8,976 nt of DNA, from the NCBI GenBank assembly GCA_002450985.1, contig DKBA01000245.1:30241-39216 (forward strand), read 5' to 3'. This document shows, in pieces, positions 6,308-8,976 of the stretch (within the stretch, counting starts at the first letter, position 1; each line of letters opens with the position of its first letter). The notes under the pieces are model-generated. The model ran no database searches. It was not told the DNA's origin and saw only the letters and a list, made by a program, of their open reading frames with translations. This DNA comes from Acidimicrobiia bacterium UBA6912. Lineage in GTDB: Bacteria > Actinomycetota > Acidimicrobiia > Spongiisociales > UBA5794. The position numbers and the translations under genes are program-made.

Positions 6308-7267
6308 TCAGGCGTCTATGGCGATCCGTGCCCACATCCCCTCGTCCACCTCCACGGCATCGAAGATCCGGGCGAGCTCGCCCCGATCCAGCTTCTTGGC
6401 GCTCGCCCGGGCGAGCAGGGTCTCCACCGATGGCTCGGGAACCAGCAGCCCGTGTCCCTCGTAGTAATCGACCTTGACGAGGGCGGCGAGATACTCGAAA
6501 TGCGCCGGCTCGGGGTCGAGGCGCACCGCCTTCTCGAGAAGCCGGGCGATCTCCTCGGCGGCGCTCATCCGCAGCGCCCTCGGCCGCCGACCGCCGACGA
6601 TGGCGATGGCGAGCGTGTACGCGGCAGGCGCCGACGTCGGATCGGTGGCGACGGCGCGCCGCAGCACCTCGCGGGCCTCACGGTAGCGACCGAGGAACAA
6701 GTGACATTGGCCGAGCGAGACGAGCGTCGCACCATCCACCCGACCGGCTGCCAACGCCGTCTCGTACTCCGTTGTCAGCGCCTCGACCCCGGCGGCACCC
6801 ATACGCTGCAGCGACTCGAAGCCGGTGCGCGTGTCCCGTCCGGGGACATGCTGTGCGGCATGGGTGCGAATCGATCTCACCAGCAGGTTCACGCCCGCGG
6901 CGAAGTCCTTGTGGAGCTCCGCTCGATTCAGCCGGCTGAGCACCCCCCGCAACTCATCGGGGATGCCGGTGTCGACCGTGTCCAGGAAGGCAGGGAGGAT
7001 GGGCTTGTGGAACTCGCCGGCGAGCGCGACCTCGTTCAGCACCTCGTCCCTGCGGATGGATCTCGCGGTGACCGCAAGGACGAGAGCGTCGCAGTTCCTC
7101 ACCGCATCGGTGATGCGGGCCCGCCAAGCCTCCCCGGCGTCGATCCCCTCGACGTCGCGCCAGACCCGGATGCCCTCTTGCTCGAGGGCAGCCTGCAACG
7201 CGTTCACCCGCTCGTCGTCCCGTCTCGAGTACGACAGGAACACCCGCGGTCGTGGTCCATCCGCCAT
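6308..7267 (-). CDS. TIR-domain protein with C-terminal TPR repeats
   Basis: This is a 319-residue soluble protein. Residues about 7-100 are a bacterial TIR (TIR_2-type) domain: box 1 RVFLSYSRRDD (8-18), the BB-loop region GIRVWRDVEGIDAGEAW (32-48), CDALVLAVTARS (59-70), and a helix DEVLNEVALA (74-83). In that helix E79 sits where TIR NADases carry the catalytic glutamate. Residues about 165-255 form TPR-like helices: LVSLGQCHLFLGRYREAREVL (182-202) is a classic unit, followed by RAVATDP, a second diverged unit and KAVRLDPEP. No signal peptide or membrane helix is present. The start at 7267 has GAGGGAA (7278-7272) upstream. It is the first gene of an operon with the 2TM protein. The family suggests NAD cleavage or signal production, or TIR-TIR adaptor assembly, with the TPRs recruiting a partner. 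Which of these applies cannot be told from sequence. Confidence 0.92.
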   Translation of the reverse strand: MADGPRPRVFLSYSRRDDERVNALQAALEQEGIRVWRDVEGIDAGEAWRARITDAVRNCDALVLAVTARSIRRDEVLNEVALAGEFHKPILPAFLDTVDTGIPDELRGVLSRLNRAELHKDFAAGVNLLVRSIRTHAAQHVPGRDTRTGFESLQRMGAAGVEALTTEYETALAAGRVDGATLVSLGQCHLFLGRYREAREVLRRAVATDPTSAPAAYTLAIAIVGGRRPRALRMSAAEEIARLLEKAVRLDPEPAHFEYLAALVKVDYYEGHGLLVPEPSVETLLARASAKKLDRGELARIFDAVEVDEGMWARIAIDA

Positions 7268-7329
7268 CGGGTTCCCTCGCCCCGGCGCAGGGGGTGTTCG
7301 TCACGCCAGGTCGCAGCGTCCCACCCTCG

Positions 7330-7335
7330 ACCATA
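7330..7335 (-). promoter_or_regulatory. Weak -10 candidate for the TIR operon
   Basis: TATGGT on the minus strand lies about 60 bases before ATG 7267 and fits TAnnnT. It would give a leader of roughly 55 bases containing the GAGGGAA ribosome binding site. No -35 match is visible at 16-18 bases upstream, so the call is tentative. Confidence 0.25.
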
Positions 7336-7604
7336 CCCGAACGGCTCGCGACGCGGGGGGCGGCCGCTCGTCACCGTGCTGCCCCTGCCCGGCCGGCTCT
7401 GAGGCCCCTCGGAGAAGGTACCGCTGCTCGATCGTGGCTCACTCTCCCTGCGATCCAACAGGTCTGGAGAGACGGCCCGAAGCGATGATGGACTCGCCAC
7501 GGCACTCGATGGCAAGCGAGAGAACGGCGGCGGCCAGCATGCCTGTTCCATTCGTCGGCCACACCCAGCCCTGTACCCGGGGGTTCGGTGGAGTTCGGCG
7601 AGCG

Positions 7605-7637
7605 GGCGGGACCGAGCGAGTCGAGGGACGGTCCGCC
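7605..7637. repeat. Bulged inverted repeat upstream of the hydrolase
   Basis: GGC-(G)-GGACCG (7605-7614) pairs with CGGTCC-GCC (7629-7637): nine base pairs with one bulged G and a 14-base loop. It ends 36 bases before the -10 candidate of the hydrolase, where an activator or repressor site could sit. In such GC-rich DNA it may also be chance. Confidence 0.3.
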
Positions 7638-7672
7638 ACACGTGATGGCGGGGCACCCCTTGGCGCGGGCGC

Positions 7673-7678
7673 TACTGT
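7673..7678 (+). promoter_or_regulatory. -10 candidate giving a leaderless hydrolase message
   Basis: TACTGT fits the TAnnnT -10 pattern and ends 9 bases before ATG 7688, so transcription would start at or near the start codon. No Shine-Dalgarno precedes this ATG. I see no -35 match at the usual distance. Another ATG at 7681 is in a different frame and reaches a stop after 10 codons. Confidence 0.4.
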
Positions 7679-7687
7679 GCATGGCCC

Positions 7688-8629
7688 ATGTCGGAGGACG
7701 TTCCCCAGCCTGATCGCGCAATCGATTGGTGGTGGACGGGGTCCGGTCTCCTGCTCGTGCTGGCGCCGGGAGCTGCGCTCGCCACGGAGTGGGGTGCGAT
7801 CCGAGCCTCGCACCCTGCGTACACCATCTTGCTCCTCGTCACGGCGGGTGGCGGGGGCCTCCTGATCTGGCGGGGTTTCCGTCGCAAGCCACGGGGCGGC
7901 ACCCTCGGCCGCGTGCTGGTGCGCGGGGTAATCGTCCTTCTCGCCATCGTCCTCGGCGGTCTCGCATGGGTGCTGCGGCCCCTTCCGGCCACCGACCTGG
8001 CCCTGCGGGCACTCGGCAGCGGCCCCGACGTCGAGAGCACCCAATCCAGCACCCGCATCGAGATGCGTCCCGTCGCAGACGCCAACCCGACGAGCCTCAT
8101 CTTCTACCCGGGCGGCCTCGTCGACCCCCGCGCCTACGCCAACATCCTCCGTCCGATCGCCGCAGCGGGCTACGCCGTGACGATCGTCAAGCCCCCATTC
8201 GGCTTCGCCATCCTCGCCCAGGGGGCCGCCGCCGACCTCGCCGCGCCTGGCGACGTCGTTGCCGGGCACTCACTCGGAGGTGTCGCGGCGGCGATCGCCG
8301 CCGGAGACAGTGACGTGTTCGGCGGCCTCGTGCTGTGGGGCGCCTACCCGGCTTCGAGCATCGCCGATCGATCTCAACTCGCCGTGACGTCGATCTACGG
8401 CAGCGAGGACATCCTCACGACCCCCGAAGAGATCGCGGCGTCGCGGACCGACCTCCCGCCGTCGACCGTGTTCGTGGAGGTCACGGGTGCAGTCCACTCC
8501 CAGTTCGGCGACTACGGCGGGCAGCCGGGTGGCGGCTCACCGACCATCACGGCGGAGCGGGCGCAGGAGCAGATCGTGGCGGCGACGCTGGCCCTCCTCG
8601 ACGAGGTGTCGGGGAGTGCCTCTCCGTAG
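7688..8629 (+). CDS. Membrane-anchored alpha/beta hydrolase
   Basis: This 313-residue protein has an N-terminal membrane part and a C-terminal alpha/beta-hydrolase domain. Hydrophobic segments lie at about 17-35, 45-61 and 76-96. The strongly basic loop RGFRRKPRGGTLGRVLVRG (62-80) between the second and third should be cytosolic, which puts the catalytic domain outside the membrane. That domain begins with SLIFYPGGLVDPRAYANIL (136-154), the strand and oxyanion region. It continues with the nucleophile elbow VAGHSLGG (191-198, S195), an acid candidate D241 in YGSEDILT, and H270 in GAVHSQFGDYG, giving a full Ser-Asp-His set. It resembles the abhydrolase_5 type often annotated as a generic hydrolase. 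The substrate is unknown; esters or cell-envelope lipids are possible. It stands alone, divergent from the TIR operon and codirectional with the sulfatase 209 bases downstream. Confidence 0.9.
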   Translation: MSEDVPQPDRAIDWWWTGSGLLLVLAPGAALATEWGAIRASHPAYTILLLVTAGGGGLLIWRGFRRKPRGGTLGRVLVRGVIVLLAIVLGGLAWVLRPLPATDLALRALGSGPDVESTQSSTRIEMRPVADANPTSLIFYPGGLVDPRAYANILRPIAAAGYAVTIVKPPFGFAILAQGAAADLAAPGDVVAGHSLGGVAAAIAAGDSDVFGGLVLWGAYPASSIADRSQLAVTSIYGSEDILTTPEEIAASRTDLPPSTVFVEVTGAVHSQFGDYGGQPGGGSPTITAERAQEQIVAATLALLDEVSGSASP

Positions 8630-8690
8630 GAGGTAGGTCGGACTCCGATGCAGTGCCGGCGAGACGCGACCCTCGGATGCCGGGAGGAGG

Positions 8691-8705
8691 GGCGATGAGA
8701 TCGCC
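8691..8705. repeat. Small stem-loop over a possible sORF start
   Basis: GGCGAT (8691-8696), loop GAG, ATCGCC (8700-8705) form a perfect 6-bp hairpin. It covers the ATG at 8695 and lies just after a strong Shine-Dalgarno-like AGGAGG, so it could limit access to that start. There is no T-tract, so it is not a typical terminator. Confidence 0.35.
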
Positions 8706-8772
8706 GACGAGGGCCGTCCACCGCGTCTGGTGCTCGGCGCCGAGCCCCGGTCCCCGTTGTCACCCTGAATAG
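8695..8772 (+). CDS. Possible 25-residue small ORF upstream of the sulfatase
   Basis: ATG 8695 follows GGGAGGAGG (8682-8690) at 4-base spacing and opens a frame of 25 codons ending in TAG at 8770-8772. The peptide is Arg/Pro-rich (MRSPTRAVHRVW at the start) with two separated cysteines, and no domain or membrane segment is visible. It sits before the arylsulfatase, and sulfur-related actinobacterial genes are sometimes preceded by Cys-containing leader peptides. Here, however, the Cys codons are not clustered and the sulfatase promoter candidate overlaps the end of the ORF. It may be spurious. Confidence 0.2.
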   Translation: MRSPTRAVHRVWCSAPSPGPRCHPE

Positions 8773-8798
8773 ACGCGCCGGGAGCGGCCTCATAGGCT
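8770..8798 (+). promoter_or_regulatory. Promoter candidate for the arylsulfatase
   Basis: TAGACG (8770-8775, 4 of 6 to TTGACA) and TAGGCT (8793-8798, TAnnnT type) are separated by 17 bases. The predicted transcription start near 8805 would leave a leader of about 34 bases containing GAGAGGA (8824-8830), 8 bases before ATG 8839. Confidence 0.4.
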
Positions 8799-8810
8799 GA
8801 TCACGATCAG
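8797..8810. promoter_or_regulatory. Palindromic operator-like site at the sulfatase promoter
   Basis: CTGATC-AC-GATCAG is a perfect inverted repeat with 6-base arms and a 2-base spacer. It begins in the last bases of the -10 candidate and covers the predicted transcription start, the usual position for a repressor operator. The two half-sites are compatible with a dimeric helix-turn-helix regulator, but no regulator gene lies in the window. Confidence 0.45.
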
Positions 8811-8838
8811 GGACCCGGCGAGTGAGAGGAGATCGCGC

Positions 8839-8976
8839 ATGGCGGTTGTCGAGTACGGGCAGGGTTCGGGTTTCCCGGGCCGTATCGGCCTGACCACGGC
8901 GGACTCGTCGCCGGCGTGGCCTGAGCCGGTGCGGGCGCCGGAGGGGGCTCCGAATGTCTTGTTCTTCATCTTGGAC
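8839..8976 (+). CDS. Arylsulfatase, N-terminal fragment cut by the window edge
   Basis: The first 46 codons of an arylsulfatase are present. The start FPGRIGLTTADSSPAWPEP is followed by RAPEGAPNVLFFILD. This closely matches the opening of actinobacterial sulfatases: an 'F.G.IGrT..eS.paWPeP..aP.GAPNVlfvllDD' lead-in to the first strand, whose Asp (D46 here) begins the metal-binding site. The formylglycine-forming C/S-x-P-x-R motif lies beyond the window. No signal peptide is visible, so it appears cytoplasmic or exported by a means not visible here. GAGAGGA (8824-8830) supports ATG 8839. The enzyme would hydrolyse sulfate esters, possibly for sulfur scavenging. Confidence 0.85.
   Translation, partial: MAVVEYGQGSGFPGRIGLTTADSSPAWPEPVRAPEGAPNVLFFILD

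Larger units (their letters stand above)
7268..7687. other. Divergent 420-base spacer without a convincing gene
   Basis: This gap separates the leftward TIR operon from the rightward hydrolase. Frames are open on both strands, but their translations are Arg/Pro/Gly-rich with no domain, and none has both a good start and a sensible protein. A minus-strand stretch ending at 7439 reads MLAAAVLSLAIECRG and might be a remnant of a hydrophobic leader, but it is only 33 codons. The spacer must hold both divergent promoters. One inverted repeat (7605-7637) lies before the hydrolase. No tRNA-like or CRISPR-like structure is seen. Confidence 0.5.

Noticed and set aside
3173..7267. Helicase as third gene of the TIR operon
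   Set aside because: A 216-base gap full of stable hairpins and a likely private promoter at the helicase ATG argue for separate transcription. UvrD-like helicases are ordinary housekeeping genes.
6302..7402. Plus-strand frame across the TIR gene
   Set aside because: It is antisense to a gene with clear TIR and TPR motifs, and its translation lacks any domain.
7439..8269. Minus-strand frame reaching into the 7268-7687 spacer
   Set aside because: Most of it is antisense to the hydrolase. The spacer part has no ribosome binding site, and only a short hydrophobic run that is not enough to call a gene.
1..8976. CRISPR array, tRNA, rRNA or transposon ends
   Set aside because: No regularly spaced direct repeats, no T-loop-like sequence with a matching acceptor stem, and no transposase or terminal inverted repeats were seen. 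The only repeat cluster is the hairpin group at 5280-5437.

Overview
The window is a compact, very GC-rich bacterial chromosome segment. Third codon positions are strongly G/C, gaps are short, and long spurious antisense frames are open throughout. The protein styles (a DinB with a basic C-terminal tail, an actinobacterial-style arylsulfatase start, possible leaderless -10 boxes) suggest an Actinomycetota member, possibly an uncultured Acidimicrobiia-like lineage. That placement is an inference from style, not a phylogenetic result. No rRNA, tRNA, CRISPR array, transposase or integrase was seen.

Layout, left to right. (1) dinB, DNA polymerase IV, leftward, complete, ending 3 bases from the window edge. 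(2) A rightward gene for a secreted protein of 561 residues. It is built from about seven tandem units of the NxxGxxVF type and looks like an exported beta-propeller. (3) Converging on it with a 13-base gap, a leftward UvrD/Rep-type superfamily 1 helicase of 684 residues with all its motifs. (4) A 216-base gap holding a cluster of strong hairpins that resembles a dispersed palindromic (REP-like) repeat. (5) A tight leftward two-gene operon: a TIR-domain protein with C-terminal TPR repeats, then a protein with two transmembrane helices and an unrecognised cytosolic domain. (6) A 420-base divergent spacer with no convincing gene. (7) A rightward, membrane-anchored alpha/beta hydrolase. (8) A 209-base spacer with a possible promoter, a palindromic operator-like site and a tiny ORF. 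(9) The first 46 codons of an arylsulfatase, cut by the right edge.

Most genes appear to be independent units. dinB and the helicase belong to DNA damage tolerance and repair but are not adjacent or co-transcribed. The only clear functional partnership is the TIR-TPR/2TM pair. The Shine-Dalgarno of the membrane gene starts one base after the stop codon of the TIR gene, so the two are almost certainly co-translated. A TIR domain with a plausible catalytic glutamate next to a 2TM membrane protein resembles the organisation of several NAD-depleting or membrane-targeting immune systems. No named system matches it as far as I can recognise, so it is the best candidate here for an undescribed module.
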